A stretch of 64,000 nucleotides of DNA from JAACFF01 sp963807975 (GTDB lineage Bacteria; Chloroflexota; Anaerolineae; Promineifilales; Promineifilaceae). The stretch lies in assembly GCA_963807975.1 (NCBI GenBank), contig CAWEDV010000001.1, positions 2,480,001 through 2,544,000 on the forward strand, in the 5' to 3' direction. The notes under the pieces are model-generated. The model was not told the DNA's origin, did no database searches, and worked only from the letters and a program-made list of their open reading frames with translations. Below, one piece after another: positions 8,946 through 18,529 of the stretch (the stretch's first letter is position 1; every line of letters begins with the position of its first letter). Position numbers and translations under genes: made by a program.

Positions 8946-9710
8946 ATGAAATTAGCCATTAGTGGTAAAGGTGGAGTAGGGAAGACAACCCTGGCCGCCC
9001 TGCTGGCCCAGGTATTTGCTGCAGCCGGGCGTGATGTATTGGCTGTCGATGCCGATCCCTCACCCTGCCTCGCCGGTGCCCTGGGTTTCCCCGACGAACT
9101 ACGCGCCCAACTGCATCCCGTCTCCGAGATGGATGAACTGATCGAAGAGCGCACTGGAGCCAAGCCAGGCACCATGGGCGGGTTTTTCACCTTGAATCCG
9201 CGCGTTGACGACATACCGGAGCGCTTCTGCGTCACTAATCGCGGCGTGCGCCTCCTAGAGATGGGCTCCGTCGATCTGGGCGGCTCAGGCTGTATTTGCC
9301 CGGAAAGCGCTATGCTCAAAACCTTGTTCACCCACCTGCTCTTCCGCGACGACGACATTCTCATCCTCGACATGTACGCCGGCGTCGAGCATCTGGGCCG
9401 TGCCACCGTGGACTTCGTCGACGCCATGATCGTCGTCGTCGAACCGACCCGCAGAAGCCTGGGCACGGCCGTCCAGATCAAAAAATTAGCCAACGACATC
9501 GGCTTAACTCGCTTATGGCTGGTCGGCAACAAAGTTCGCAACGACGATGAAGCTCAATTCTTGCACAATCAGTCGCCGGGATTGCCCGTTCTTGGTATGC
9601 TTCCCGCTGACTTGGCCGTCCAAGAAGCAGACCGCCTCGGCATGGCCGTCTACGATCATGTACCAGCTCTACGCCTCTCCGCGGAAGAGATGGCCAAAAA
9701 ATTCCTTTAG
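8946..9710 (+). CDS. cooC: CooC-type nickel-insertion ATPase (first copy)
   Basis: 254 aa SIMIBI-class P-loop ATPase. It has deviant Walker A GKGGVGKTT (residues 7-15), VDADPSPCLAG (about 37), the CooC-typical CIC pair in GSGCICPES (about 113-121) and ILDMYAGVEHLGR, a variant of the usual DxEAGxEH segment. CooC dimers bind nickel through this cysteine pair and load CO dehydrogenase. The start follows an AAGGAGT ribosome site. Ten bases separate it from a second CooC-like gene. The paired ATPases imply that CODH/acetyl-CoA-synthase genes lie close by, probably upstream of this window. Confidence 0.88.
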   Translation: MKLAISGKGGVGKTTLAALLAQVFAAAGRDVLAVDADPSPCLAGALGFPDELRAQLHPVSEMDELIEERTGAKPGTMGGFFTLNPRVDDIPERFCVTNRGVRLLEMGSVDLGGSGCICPESAMLKTLFTHLLFRDDDILILDMYAGVEHLGRATVDFVDAMIVVVEPTRRSLGTAVQIKKLANDIGLTRLWLVGNKVRNDDEAQFLHNQSPGLPVLGMLPADLAVQEADRLGMAVYDHVPALRLSAEEMAKKFL

Positions 9711-9719
9711 GAGTTCTTC

Positions 9720-10508
9720 ATGACAACAACCATCGCACTCGCCGGCAAAGGCGGCGTAGGCAAAACTACCATCTCCGGCATGGTCATCAAGTACCTGATG
9801 GAAAATCAACCCGGCGCCATTCTGGCCATTGACGCCGATCCCAGCAGCAACCTCAACATGGTCCTCGGCCTCGAGCTGGATTGGACCGTGGGCGATATTC
9901 GTGAAAACCTGCTCTCCCAGGTGAAAGACTCCCTCACCGCCGGCGGCGCCGCCATGGGTGCGCTGCCCGGTGGCGTTTCCAAACGAGAATACCTCGACTA
10001 CCAGGTACGTTCCTCCGTTGCCGAAGGGGATCGCTTTGACCTCGTGGCCATGGGACGCTCAGAAGGAGCCGGCTGTTACTGCGCCGTCAACCACAACCTG
10101 CGCGAAGTGGTCGACTCCATCAGTAAAAACTACCGTTACGTGGTCATCGATAATGAAGCCGGCATGGAACACTTAAGCCGCCGCACCACGCGCGATGTGC
10201 AGCACCTACTCGTCGTCAGCGATCCAACCCAGCGCGGCTTGGTCGCTGCCGGGCGCATCGCCTCCTTCCGCAAACAAATGGATATCAATATCGAACATAC
10301 TTGGCTCATTCTAAACCGCCTACCAGGGGAGATGCCCACTCCATTACAAGCACGAGTCGAAGCGATGGATATTCCACTTCTAGGTGTCGTACCTGCCGAT
10401 TCTGATCTGGTTGAGTTTGAATTTAGTGGACGGCCGTTGGTTGAACTTGGCGATGATTCGCCCGTCTACCTGGCGATCGCCAAAATGATGAAACGTCTCG
10501 ATCTCTAA
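9720..10508 (+). CDS. CooC/AcsF-type maturation ATPase (second copy)
   Basis: 262 aa. Walker A GKGGVGKTT (about residues 9-17), IDADPSSNLN, the paired-cysteine motif GAGCYCAVNHNLR (about 116-128) and VVIDNEAGMEHLSRR (about 138-152) place it in the CooC/AcsF/CooC3 family. It is divergent from its neighbour, so it probably has a distinct client, for example acetyl-CoA synthase, where AcsF acts. That division of labour is inference. Its ribosome site GGAG lies just before ATG 9720. The stop is 47 bases from the end of the convergent cyclase gene. Confidence 0.85.
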   Translation: MTTTIALAGKGGVGKTTISGMVIKYLMENQPGAILAIDADPSSNLNMVLGLELDWTVGDIRENLLSQVKDSLTAGGAAMGALPGGVSKREYLDYQVRSSVAEGDRFDLVAMGRSEGAGCYCAVNHNLREVVDSISKNYRYVVIDNEAGMEHLSRRTTRDVQHLLVVSDPTQRGLVAAGRIASFRKQMDINIEHTWLILNRLPGEMPTPLQARVEAMDIPLLGVVPADSDLVEFEFSGRPLVELGDDSPVYLAIAKMMKRLDL

Positions 10509-10555
10509 CTATCACCAGTCAAAGAATTGAGCATGGGTAAAATAATTTACGAATC

Positions 10556-13500
10556 TTAGCTTACCTTCACGCTTCTTACATCAGGATGTTCAAGGAAGGC
10601 ACGGCGCAGATCATCCTCTTCAATCCTTTCGGCAATTTCGCTCACTAACTGCCACGACGCTTGTCGCAGTTGAGCAGCCTCCTCCTCTGCTGCCAACTCT
10701 GCCAAAGCAGCCAATATACGCCAGAGAACGCGCTTTATACCAGCCCCTTCCAGCGCTGCTTTTGCTTGCCCCAATACACGACGAGCCTGTTCTTGCTGGG
10801 GCGGATCCATGGCTAAATACACCTGTGCCTGCTGCAGCAGCAGATCACCTAGGAAGTAATTGAGACCACCATCTGTCTGGCTCACAATCGCCCGCTCCAG
10901 GAGCGCTATCGATTGAGCGTACTCGCTGCGAGCGCATCGTATTTGTGCTTCAGCCAAATACATGCAGACATAATAGGGAACAAAGGGGGCTGTATACACA
11001 TCATAAGCACACTTGGCCAATAATTCAACCGCCTGTTCATACTGATTGTTCAGGACATAGAGGTTAGCCAAGTGGGCTAGGAAGTAATCATGAAAAACAG
11101 GGCCGAGATTCCCAGCACGGTCCCGTTCAGCAGCATATCGTTCCAGAATTGATGACGTTTGTCCCAAGGCAGCGTATCCAATTGCCAAGATGGGCAATCC
11201 AAAATGAACGACGTCATCATGTTCATACAGTTGCACTAACTGATTTTCAATCGCTGCGATCGCCTGCCCAATTTCACCCTTTTCCAGCAGCAAATTATTC
11301 ACCCGGCCCACGTTGTCACGAACGCCTTTTGCGCTGTTGAGAGAGCGGCTTAATTCCATACCATCGGTGGCGTAAGACAAAGCCTCATCCAACTCGCCCG
11401 CAAACAAAAGCAGAAGAGAGTATCCGTTTGAATTATCTGCGATCAGCGGCTGATTATTTTGGGCTTCAAAAAGAGGTCGTGCCTCAGCCATAAGCGATAT
11501 GCCTTCAGCGTCACCGTAGAAGCCCTTAATCCGGCCCAGATCATTTAAAACATAGGGCAGCCGTGCTTCTAATTGCCAGGTTCGGGACAATTCCAGCGCT
11601 TGCTCGCCATAATGAATGGCTTGTTCAGAATCCCCCATCACGTAGCCATGAACCAACATTAAACTCCACAGAACCTCCGCCTTGACAGCATGTTCATCGA
11701 GATGATCCGCTAGTTCCAGCGCTTTATCCGCCAGGGGAAACCCTATATCCGGGTCGAATACTGGGGTAAACGTAGAATGGATAATAGTTTTGCCAATGAG
11801 CGCACCCAAGCGCAGCATGTCATCATCACGACGTTCCCCTTCAAGTTCCATTGCAACGTAATTTTCGACCGCTGCATCGTAATCCGTGATCAACTCCAGA
11901 GCACGACCACGATTGGCGTAAACCTCTCTGAGCAGTTCACTGCTGACATCCGCCTTCGGCAGCAACGCAAGCGCCTGATCATAGTGGGCGACTGCTTCAT
12001 TGTTGGCATAGAGCCGAAAGGCAGTCTCTCCCGCCATAGCAAAATATTTGATAGCAATGGCGAACTCGCCCGATTCACGATAATGAAAGGCTAACTGGAA
12101 AGACAACTCCGCTAGCTGCTCCGGAAACAGCGTCTGAATAGCCTCGGCTACTTGGCGATGGAAAAACCGGCGCTGTTTGAGCAGTATGGTCTGGTAAGCA
12201 ACCTCTTGGGTCAGCGGGTTGCTGAATTTGTACTCCAACTCAGGCATACGGGCTGCCTCGCGAATCATCTTCAGCTGCAGGAGATGGTCAATTCCACGCT
12301 CAATTCCCTCACCAGCCCCATTATTCTGACCGCCAATTGTTAACAAGACACGCTGGTAGAAAGAACGGCCGATAACCGAAGCCATCTGCAATATCTGACG
12401 CGTTTCTTCCTCTAAACGATCGATGCGTGCAGCCAATAGAGACTGTAGACTGTCCGGGATATCGATCTGCCGCGCGTCGCTGCTAGCTCGCCAGTAAGTA
12501 TGTGATTGCCGATTGCCAATCCGTTCTTCAGATACAACTGCGCCACTATCAATGAGACTACGCACCACTTCTTCTACAAAAAAGGGGTTTCCCCCAGCTC
12601 TTTCCTGGATTCGCTGGTATATGGCGTCCGGCAGCTCGGCAATGCTAAGCAGATTGCCCACCAATTCATTTACTTGATCAGTAGTCAGCGGGCGCAGCAT
12701 GATTTCTGTATTCCGGTGATGATAAGTTTCATCAGCCATGGATCGCAGCCGCCATACGGGTTCGGTCCGGTCAGGGCGGTATGAACAAAGCAGCACCAAT
12801 GGGTTTTCGACCGTGAGGAAAAACAGCTGCATCAGCAGTTCAATGGAAGCGGGATCGCTCCAATGAATATCATCAAATACAAGCACAGTTGGACGCTGGC
12901 CAAAACGCTGCTGCCAGAGGAGCGGCATAACCTGGAACAACTCCCTTTGAAAAGCCTCCCCTTCCAAACGGACCTGCTTATCATCGGATGTGATATTGAA
13001 CAAGGCTTCCATGACGGGCATGACGCGTTTTTGATCTTGTTCATCAAGATTGTTCGCTATCGCAGCCAGTTTGTCCTGAACAATTTGCCCAGTATCAGCT
13101 GGCCCAATATCAAAAAGTTTTCGTATTAACCGCTGGAACAGGCCATAAGGCTGGGTTGTTTCATATGAAAGTGAGGCTGTCTCGAAAAACTCAACATCAG
13201 TGCCATCAAGCAGCGATTGTTTTGCTTCTCTAACAAGACGACTCTTACCGAGACCCGCTTCACCAATGATCGAGACAATATGCCCTACCCCCTGTTGAGC
13301 CCTGTCCAGAATTTCTTGTAAACTGCCCAGCTCACGGTCACGTCCGACCATAACCGTTTGTAAACCTTCAATACCCCGCTGCCGTCCGGCAATCGCTTTT
13401 CGCCCCAACACCCGATAGGCGGGCACGGCTTCTTCCTTCCCTTTTATTGCCAGTCCACCCAACTCTTCGAAATCAAAGAGTGGCTTCACGATCTTGTACG

Positions 13501-14305
13501 TATCGTGGGCGATCTGAACCGTGCCCGGTTCGGCCGTTTGCTCCATACGGGAAGCCAGATTGATCGCGTCCCCCATAGCCGTGTATTCCATGCGCAGGTC
13601 AGAACCCACCGCTCCGACGACAACCAATCCCGTATTGATCCCCACCCGCACGTCAATATCGATGGCCCATTGCTCCCCGATCTGTTCTCGATAGGGCGCA
13701 ATACCGGCAGTAATATCCAATCCCGCCAACACCGCCCGCTGCGGATCATCCTCATGAGTAATTGGTGCGCCGAAGAAAGCTAAGATGGCGTCCCCCATCA
13801 GCCGCGCCACCGTTCCTTCATAATGGTAGACGGGCTTGATCATATACTCGAAGGCGCCGTTGATGATCTCCGTCCATTCCTCAGGATCGAGCTGTTCTGC
13901 CGCCGCCGTTGAGCCTTTCACATCGCAGAAAAGCATGGTCACAACCCGCCGCTCTCCCGCCATCGTACCGCTGGCACGCGCCGATTCTAACTTGGCCATA
14001 AATTCTCTAGGGATATATCTCTGCAATAGGGAGGGGCTTTTTTGCTCGCCGCGCCTCGCCTGCTCAGAATCTATTTCCTCCGAGGAGACCTTTTCCGGCA
14101 AACCCACCTTACTACTCCGCTGGAGGAACGAGGGGGTCGCTTCTGGCGCCGTCGGCGTAACCTGATAACTGCACTGATCGCAGAAGATGGCCAGGTTCAT
14201 CAAATCAGATCCACATCTGGGACAGGACGCACCCAACCAAAGGGCGCATTGATGGCAATAGCGGGCTGATTCTCTATTGGTCGCTTGGCATCTCGGACAA
14301 TTCAT
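10556..14305 (-). CDS. zinc-ribbon / class III nucleotide cyclase / AAA ATPase / TPR signalling protein
   Basis: 1249 aa. Two N-terminal CxxC zinc ribbons (residues 3-46), a class III cyclase domain (about 120-300) with both metal aspartates (LFCDVKGST, D128; GDAILAF, D172) and GDAINLASRME (Asn/Arg transition-state residues), then an AAA/NB-ARC-like ATPase with P-loop GEAGLGKS (about 348) and LVFDDIHWSD Walker B. A long TPR-like helical region follows (about 780-1220). This architecture recurs in Chloroflexota and actinobacteria as multidomain adenylate cyclases or regulators. It probably makes cAMP or cGMP in response to a ligand read by the TPR part. Neighbouring genes on the same strand encode cNMP-binding domains, which makes a local signalling circuit plausible. 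Confidence 0.88.
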   Translation of the reverse strand: MNCPRCQATNRESARYCHQCALWLGASCPRCGSDLMNLAIFCDQCSYQVTPTAPEATPSFLQRSSKVGLPEKVSSEEIDSEQARRGEQKSPSLLQRYIPREFMAKLESARASGTMAGERRVVTMLFCDVKGSTAAAEQLDPEEWTEIINGAFEYMIKPVYHYEGTVARLMGDAILAFFGAPITHEDDPQRAVLAGLDITAGIAPYREQIGEQWAIDIDVRVGINTGLVVVGAVGSDLRMEYTAMGDAINLASRMEQTAEPGTVQIAHDTYKIVKPLFDFEELGGLAIKGKEEAVPAYRVLGRKAIAGRQRGIEGLQTVMVGRDRELGSLQEILDRAQQGVGHIVSIIGEAGLGKSRLVREAKQSLLDGTDVEFFETASLSYETTQPYGLFQRLIRKLFDIGPADTGQIVQDKLAAIANNLDEQDQKRVMPVMEALFNITSDDKQVRLEGEAFQRELFQVMPLLWQQRFGQRPTVLVFDDIHWSDPASIELLMQLFFLTVENPLVLLCSYRPDRTEPVWRLRSMADETYHHRNTEIMLRPLTTDQVNELVGNLLSIAELPDAIYQRIQERAGGNPFFVEEVVRSLIDSGAVVSEERIGNRQSHTYWRASSDARQIDIPDSLQSLLAARIDRLEEETRQILQMASVIGRSFYQRVLLTIGGQNNGAGEGIERGIDHLLQLKMIREAARMPELEYKFSNPLTQEVAYQTILLKQRRFFHRQVAEAIQTLFPEQLAELSFQLAFHYRESGEFAIAIKYFAMAGETAFRLYANNEAVAHYDQALALLPKADVSSELLREVYANRGRALELITDYDAAVENYVAMELEGERRDDDMLRLGALIGKTIIHSTFTPVFDPDIGFPLADKALELADHLDEHAVKAEVLWSLMLVHGYVMGDSEQAIHYGEQALELSRTWQLEARLPYVLNDLGRIKGFYGDAEGISLMAEARPLFEAQNNQPLIADNSNGYSLLLLFAGELDEALSYATDGMELSRSLNSAKGVRDNVGRVNNLLLEKGEIGQAIAAIENQLVQLYEHDDVVHFGLPILAIGYAALGQTSSILERYAAERDRAGNLGPVFHDYFLAHLANLYVLNNQYEQAVELLAKCAYDVYTAPFVPYYVCMYLAEAQIRCARSEYAQSIALLERAIVSQTDGGLNYFLGDLLLQQAQVYLAMDPPQQEQARRVLGQAKAALEGAGIKRVLWRILAALAELAAEEEAAQLRQASWQLVSEIAERIEEDDLRRAFLEHPDVRSVKVS

Positions 14306-14316
14306 TTCTTAATCCA

Positions 14317-14985
14317 TTACCCAATCATCAAAATCAGGCGCGCAGTTAACGCCACCACAATGGGCAAGCCACTGTCAATAATAAACCAGGAGCGCAGATA
14401 GTTATACCGCCGGTATAGAAAAGCCACGATTACCAACGCCACCAGGCCCAAGATCCAGGAAAAAGATAACGGTGCCACCATTAGGACATACAACAAGAAA
14501 CGCACGCCCATCCTCGGCCACATAGTAGAACTAACCGCTATCTGCCGATTATCACTCTTATAAACCAGGATCCTTTCCGATACAAACCAGACATAAGTGG
14601 CCGTCAGCAAACCAGACAAATAAACTGACCAGGGAGCAATAACCGGCCACACTAGTAGTTCCGTGCTCTGATCTATCCAGATCGAAACCAAAATCAATGA
14701 ACTAAAGTGCAGCACCTGGTCAAAAATATAGGGGCCAATAATCCAATGCGGGCGTGCACTACTCAAATAGTTCTTAAAGGCATCGATGAAGAAATGAAAT
14801 ACCGCTACCGCCACCAGATAGGGCCATGCGATTCCAAGTACAAGAATAAAGAGCAGCAGCATAACTGCCAGGTGAATGCTCACATGGAGCAGCAGTCCTG
14901 GCAGTCGCTTCTTCGCCAATACCAGGCGATCAGTTTGCAGTGGATAATCAGCCGTCAAGTGGGCTAATACAAGGATCCAAAACAT
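14317..14985 (-). CDS. DUF3307 family integral membrane protein
   Basis: 222 aa, very hydrophobic, with six or so predicted membrane segments. The N-terminal FWILVLAHLTADYPLQTDRLVLAK and the FHFFIDAFKNY segment are characteristic of DUF3307 proteins, whose function is unknown. It lies 11 bases upstream of the cyclase gene on the same strand, so the two are probably co-transcribed. The stop of the next upstream gene, a histidine kinase, is about 40 bases from its start. Confidence 0.75.
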   Translation of the reverse strand: MFWILVLAHLTADYPLQTDRLVLAKKRLPGLLLHVSIHLAVMLLLFILVLGIAWPYLVAVAVFHFFIDAFKNYLSSARPHWIIGPYIFDQVLHFSSLILVSIWIDQSTELLVWPVIAPWSVYLSGLLTATYVWFVSERILVYKSDNRQIAVSSTMWPRMGVRFLLYVLMVAPLSFSWILGLVALVIVAFLYRRYNYLRSWFIIDSGLPIVVALTARLILMIG

Positions 14986-15025
14986 GGACTATTAACACCT
15001 ATAGGGTGTTCAATCTTGAGAATTG

Positions 15026-16465
15026 TTATCTGCTCTCATATAGCGTAGGTTCGACTTCCGAAGTTGGTTGCGCATCCTCAAAATTCAATGGCAGCCATAT
15101 CTGGAAACAAGTAAATCCCGGATCTGAGAACACGCGAATTTCACCGTGATGTTTATAAACAATAATGTTGTAGCTGATATTTAAGCCTAGGCCGGTTCCC
15201 TTTCCAGGTGGTTTTGTGGTGAAAAAGGCATTGAATATCCGCGACTGGATTTCTTCGGGAATACCAGGTCCATTATCTTGAATTTCGACGATGACATGAT
15301 TCTCATCATGCCGCGTCGCGATTGTGATCATGCCCTCGCCATCAAGAGCGTCAATGGCATTGTCCAAGATATTGGTCCAGACTTGGTTCAGTTCGCTTCC
15401 ATAAGCCTGAATATGTGGCAAACTGACATCATAATTGCGCTTGATTTCCACTCCCTGCTTCAGCTTATGCCGCAAGATAACCAGAGTATTGTTGATGCCA
15501 TCGTGCACATCAACAGATTGAACGGGCGCCTGGTCCAGGTAGGAGTAGGATTTCAAGGCCTTGACAATCTCCGAAATTCGGCCTGCCCCGTGTCCGATTT
15601 CACGCAGCAGGCTGTACGCCTGGTAGGTAGCCACCACGGACCGCAGCACGTCACCCAATTCATCGGGGCTAAACTGCTTGCTTAATTCCTCCAATTGTTC
15701 AGTTGAAAAGTTAAGATCGGTGAGCGCTGAAGCAAGATCCCACGGCTCCTCGATTTCCTGATCGTCAAGCCAATCCTCTAATTCTTCCTCTCGGTTGCTG
15801 CGACCTAAGACATCCAGCTCACAGTCCTCAGGAGTACGCGTCTGCGCCAGCACAACAAGCTCGTCAATTAGATTCTGCTGCACAGCAGAATAATCGTGCC
15901 GGCTTAACGCCGCATGCGTTGCCGCCAATGGCATCAAGGTAGAATTCATTTGATCGGCGCCCCGCTTGACCGCTGCTGCCGGATTATTCAATTCATGGGC
16001 CACACCCGCCGTGAGCGTCCCTAATTGAGCCATCTGTTCGCTCTGCCGCAGCTGCGCCTGGGTATTGCGGAAACGATCGAGCACCGTTCGCAGCATAGCT
16101 CTCGCCGCCGATGGACTGTTGGCCAACAACTCGTCCAACATCTCCTTGCGCAAAACAATTAACGTCGCCTCTGTGCGCGTAAGTACACTGGCCATGCGCG
16201 GTGCTTCTTCTAACAAAGCCATCTCCCCGATGACCACTCCTTGCCCACGCACCGCTAATAACACTTCGCGCCCGCTGCTCTGCTTCGTAATCTCCAGCAC
16301 ACCTTCCTTGACGATATAGGCTTTGTCTCCCACATCCCCTTCAGCAACCAACGTTGCCCCTGCTGGCAGCACCAGTTCACTCACCGCCCCACAAATCTCC
16401 ATCAAGTCCTCATCGGACATATCGGCAAATAGGTCTACCCCTTTCAAAAATTCATAAGTACTCAT
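15026..16465 (-). CDS. cNMP-binding-domain sensor histidine kinase
   Basis: 479 aa. A cyclic-nucleotide-binding fold covers about 1-120 (GATLVAEGDVGDKAYIVKEG, VIGEMALLEEAPRMASV), followed by a kinase: H-box GVAHELNNP with His157, N-box ELNQVWTNILDNAIDAL, G1 DNGPGIP and G2 GKGTGLGLNIS. No transmembrane segment is seen, so this is a soluble sensor. The RSxx-type phosphate arginine of true cAMP binders is replaced by PRMAS, so the ligand is uncertain. The likely partner is the receiver-domain protein encoded immediately upstream (16588-18264). Confidence 0.9.
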   Translation of the reverse strand: MSTYEFLKGVDLFADMSDEDLMEICGAVSELVLPAGATLVAEGDVGDKAYIVKEGVLEITKQSSGREVLLAVRGQGVVIGEMALLEEAPRMASVLTRTEATLIVLRKEMLDELLANSPSAARAMLRTVLDRFRNTQAQLRQSEQMAQLGTLTAGVAHELNNPAAAVKRGADQMNSTLMPLAATHAALSRHDYSAVQQNLIDELVVLAQTRTPEDCELDVLGRSNREEELEDWLDDQEIEEPWDLASALTDLNFSTEQLEELSKQFSPDELGDVLRSVVATYQAYSLLREIGHGAGRISEIVKALKSYSYLDQAPVQSVDVHDGINNTLVILRHKLKQGVEIKRNYDVSLPHIQAYGSELNQVWTNILDNAIDALDGEGMITIATRHDENHVIVEIQDNGPGIPEEIQSRIFNAFFTTKPPGKGTGLGLNISYNIIVYKHHGEIRVFSDPGFTCFQIWLPLNFEDAQPTSEVEPTLYESR

Positions 16466-16587
16466 GAGACCTCAACTGTTCGCTTCACCTTTTGGCCCAA
16501 CGGCTATCGGTCGCCGCCGCATAGTGAAAACACTAACTGATTTCCGGATGCCGCTCTTGTCTTCATTCAACCACAGCAAAAGCATAA

Positions 16588-18264
16588 CTACACCGTCCGC
16601 AAGTAGCGGTGGACCTGGCTGACGCCGATTGCCCCTTCACCCACGGCCGATGCCACCCGCTTGACCGATCCATGGCGCACATCTCCCACCGCGAATACGC
16701 CAGGAATACTCGTTTCCATAATATAAGGCTGCCGCTTCAACTTCCAATTACCAATGACTCTCCCATCCACAAACAAATCCTGCCCAGTGATGATAAAGCC
16801 CTTGTGATTCCGTTCGACCAAACCTTCCAACATATCCGTATGGGCTGCTGCCCCAATAAATACAAATACGGCCGACGCTGGAACCTCCCACGTATCTTGC
16901 GTATCCTGATTGTGCACAACCATCGCTTTCAGCCGGTCCTCACCCTTAACCTCTAGAACCTCCGTACGCGTCAAGACGTCAATATTGACCGTATCATCGA
17001 TCTGATCAACCAGGTATTGTGACATGCCCTTCGCCAGTGAGCTGCCGCGCACCAGCATCGTCACCTGTTTGGCGAAGCGGGAGAAGAACATGGCTCCCTG
17101 GCCTGCCGAGTTAGCGCCGCCCACCACAAACACATGTTGCCCCTTGTAATTGGCTGCTTCCGTCAGCGCTGCGCCATAATAGACCCCGGCCCCCTCCAGG
17201 TTTTCAATACCCGGAACCTGCAAGCGGCGCACCGTTACACCGGTGGCGATCACCAGTGTTTTACACCCCACTTCTGAACCATCAGCCAGAATCACATACT
17301 TATAAGGATCGTCTACACGGAGTCCTGTCATTTCCTGGGGGATGAGAATTTCAACCCCAAAACGTTTCGCCTGCGCCGTCGCCCGGTGCGCCAGATTCGC
17401 GCCGCTCAAACCTTTGGGGAAACCCAGATAGTTTTCAATTCTCGAGCTCGTTCCTGCCTGGCCTCCCGTTGCCGCCTTGTCGATCATCAAGGTTTTCAAC
17501 CCTTCCGATCCCCCATAAACGGCTGCCCCCAATCCCGCCGGCCCAGCGCCGATGATAATCAAATCATACATCGGTTCGTTCGCTTCGGTATGCATACCAA
17601 GGGCCACCGCCAATTGCTTATTGTCAGGATTTACCAGAGTCGTACCATCCGGCATGAAGACGACTGGCAAGCCCCGCTGCGTTTTATGAACCTCGTCGAC
17701 CAGCGCCTTCGCTTCCCGGTCAACCTCGATATCCAGCCACTCGTAAGGGATACGGTTGCCAGAAATAAACCCCTTCACATGATGGCTGCTGGCCGACCAC
17801 AAGGTGCCCGCTACCCGAATGCCGTCATATGGAACTGGCACCGTAACCCACCAATCAGCTAATAAATCATCGAGAACTGGGTACAAATTCTGCTCTGGCG
17901 GATCCCACGGTTTCATCAAGTAATGATCCAACCCGATGGTGTTGATGCTCGCGATCGCTGCATCATTATCCGCATAGGCTGTGAGCAGCACTTTGCGCGC
18001 TTCAGGGTAGAGCTCCAGGGCAGCTGTTAAGAAATCCGTACCGTTTATCCCCGGCATCCGCTGATCGACCAATAGCAGGGCCACCGGATCATTGCGCTGC
18101 TTTAGCTGCACGAGTGAATCCAACGCATCTTGGCCCGAACCTGCTTTTAGAATGCGATAATCCCTGCGGTACTTGCGGCGCAGATCACGATAAACCGCGT
18201 TTAAGACCTGCGGTTCGTCATCTACAGAAATTATGAAAGGTTTAACCATTTTTCTCTTCCTCAA
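16588..18264 (-). CDS. receiver domain fused to thioredoxin-reductase-like FAD oxidoreductase
   Basis: 558 aa. A CheY-like receiver occupies about 1-140 (SVDDEPQ acidic pocket, phospho-acceptor D67 in LLLVDQRMPG). A linker is followed by a TrxB-like flavoprotein from about 228: FAD site IIIGAGPAGLGAA, GGQAGTSSRIENYLGF, NAD(P)H site VVGGANSAGQGA and C-terminal GVFAVGDVRHGSVKRVASAVGEG. The CxxC redox pair of thioredoxin reductase is absent; its place is taken by YYGAALTEA. It therefore cannot be a classical thioredoxin reductase and may pass hydride to another acceptor or act as a redox sensor. It is encoded just upstream of the histidine kinase, suggesting a phosphorelay pair. Confidence 0.9.
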   Translation of the reverse strand: MRKRKMVKPFIISVDDEPQVLNAVYRDLRRKYRRDYRILKAGSGQDALDSLVQLKQRNDPVALLLVDQRMPGINGTDFLTAALELYPEARKVLLTAYADNDAAIASINTIGLDHYLMKPWDPPEQNLYPVLDDLLADWWVTVPVPYDGIRVAGTLWSASSHHVKGFISGNRIPYEWLDIEVDREAKALVDEVHKTQRGLPVVFMPDGTTLVNPDNKQLAVALGMHTEANEPMYDLIIIGAGPAGLGAAVYGGSEGLKTLMIDKAATGGQAGTSSRIENYLGFPKGLSGANLAHRATAQAKRFGVEILIPQEMTGLRVDDPYKYVILADGSEVGCKTLVIATGVTVRRLQVPGIENLEGAGVYYGAALTEAANYKGQHVFVVGGANSAGQGAMFFSRFAKQVTMLVRGSSLAKGMSQYLVDQIDDTVNIDVLTRTEVLEVKGEDRLKAMVVHNQDTQDTWEVPASAVFVFIGAAAHTDMLEGLVERNHKGFIITGQDLFVDGRVIGNWKLKRQPYIMETSIPGVFAVGDVRHGSVKRVASAVGEGAIGVSQVHRYLRTV

Positions 18265-18529
18265 TCATGCGATCAATCGTTGGAAATCCGACTGTTCTAA
18301 ATGTCACTTGTCAACAATTTGGCGGAGACCAACTCCCCGAGAGTAAAGTTGCCGCCACATTGGCATACAATAATATATTTTAGCCGCGATTAATGGACTG
18401 TCAATCAGTTTTTAGGAGATCCGCTAAATAGTCGCTAGTTTTATCGCTTGTCTGGCAGCCCACTGTAAATCAGGCTTCCATTCTTGGCCAGGTGACCCGA
18501 CGGTAGCCTTAACCTGCAAATTCGAGATT

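Noticed and set aside
14994..15010. AACACC-TATAG-GGTGTT as a terminator of the histidine kinase gene
   Set aside because: A stem of only six pairs with no U-run on either strand.
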